DNA of 5,294 bases from Azonexus sp. (lineage in GTDB: Bacteria > Pseudomonadota > Gammaproteobacteria > Burkholderiales > Rhodocyclaceae), in assembly GCA_031285115.1 (NCBI GenBank), contig JAITWU010000023.1:1-5294 (forward strand), given 5' to 3'. Shown piece after piece: positions 5,032 through 5,294 of this stretch. Within the stretch, counting starts at the first letter, position 1. Each line of letters starts with the position of its first letter. A program made the position numbers and the translations under genes. The notes beneath the pieces are model-generated. The model was not told the origin of the DNA, searched no databases, and saw nothing but the letters and a program-made list of their open reading frames with translations.

Positions 5032-5294
5032 ATGCTGTCATTTGCTACTGAATTCCCTGTTGAAGTAACACGAACCTCTGCCGATTTTCTTGTTGCTATT
5101 CGAGAGTGGTTGCTGGGCTCACCACATACTTCATTCGAGGTTTCGGACCTGATCGACATCGACATCAAGAATGAGTTTTCGGCGCGGAAATCCAATGAAC
5201 TTATTGAGACACTCAAATATCAAGCCGCAGGTAGCGATATGGCGGCCATCCGATACACAAAACAAGATCGAGGTCTCGAATGGGTATCAGCGAT
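5032..5294 (+). CDS. Unrecognised protein, N-terminal part (3' end outside window)
   Basis: The frame opens at ATG 5032 and stays open for 87 full codons to the window edge. I do not recognise the family. The visible product begins MLSFATEFPVEVTRTSADF and continues with LVAIREWLLGSPHTSFEVSDLI (about 20-41), then a mixed charged stretch and YTKQDRGLEWVS near the edge. It has no signal peptide, no membrane segment and no catalytic motif that I can see; alternating hydrophobic and polar stretches suggest a soluble alpha/beta domain. A strong ribosome-binding site supports the start. GC is about 46% over the gene, the lowest sustained stretch in the window, with less G/C-biased third positions than the core genes. 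That fits acquired DNA. It lies 20 nt after an intact toxin-antitoxin module, so it may begin an accessory cargo region; a defence role would be a guess from position only. Confidence 0.75.
   Translation, partial: MLSFATEFPVEVTRTSADFLVAIREWLLGSPHTSFEVSDLIDIDIKNEFSARKSNELIETLKYQAAGSDMAAIRYTKQDRGLEWVSA

Noticed and set aside
5013..5216. 67-codon minus-strand frame opposite the last gene
   Set aside because: It starts within the plus-strand gene, has no ribosome-binding site or recognisable features, and the plus frame has a strong start signal.

Overview
The window looks like chromosomal DNA from a moderately high-GC proteobacterium, most likely a betaproteobacterium. The evidence is the gene order lepB, DUF4845 gene, rnc, era, recO, pdxJ, acpS, all on the plus strand, together with the sequence character of RecO, PdxJ and AcpS. 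The genus cannot be fixed from the sequence alone; a Rhodocyclales-like organism is a guess.

Positions 1-2096 hold the tail of signal peptidase I (lepB), a small one-pass membrane protein with a DUF4845-like layout, ribonuclease III (rnc) and the ribosome-assembly GTPase Era (era). These genes are packed with a short gap, a 2-nt gap and an ATGA overlap, as expected for one transcription unit with translational coupling. Positions 2097-2423 are the only long gene-free stretch. It holds two palindromic repeat structures: an 18-bp-armed inverted repeat (2115-2204), and a 190-bp hairpin-rich element bounded by CCCCTCTCCC / GGGGAGAGGGG inverted ends (2220-2412). The second ends 11 nt before the recO start, where a good ribosome-binding site is missing. 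Positions 2424-4308 hold recO, pdxJ and acpS, again joined by ATGA overlaps.

After acpS the core operon stops. An 80-bp gap carries a palindromic AT-rich site and a ribosome-binding site. It is followed by a two-gene toxin-antitoxin module: an AbrB/MazE-type antitoxin (4389-4613) and a Doc/Fic-type toxin (4610-5011), overlapping by ATGA. Twenty bases further on, behind a strong Shine-Dalgarno sequence, an unrecognised gene starts at 5032 and runs off the window. Its GC content is about 46%, while one sampled line of era has 67%. This suggests an accessory region begins just after acpS.

The core genes serve protein export (LepB), RNA processing and ribosome maturation (RNase III, Era), recombinational repair (RecO), vitamin B6 synthesis (PdxJ) and acyl carrier protein activation (AcpS). 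The toxin-antitoxin pair and the last gene appear unrelated to these housekeeping roles. I see no tRNA, rRNA, CRISPR array or intact insertion sequence, and no convincing intrinsic terminator. I did not find a clearly undescribed system; the best candidates for a second look are the era-recO repeat elements and the accessory start at 4389-5294.
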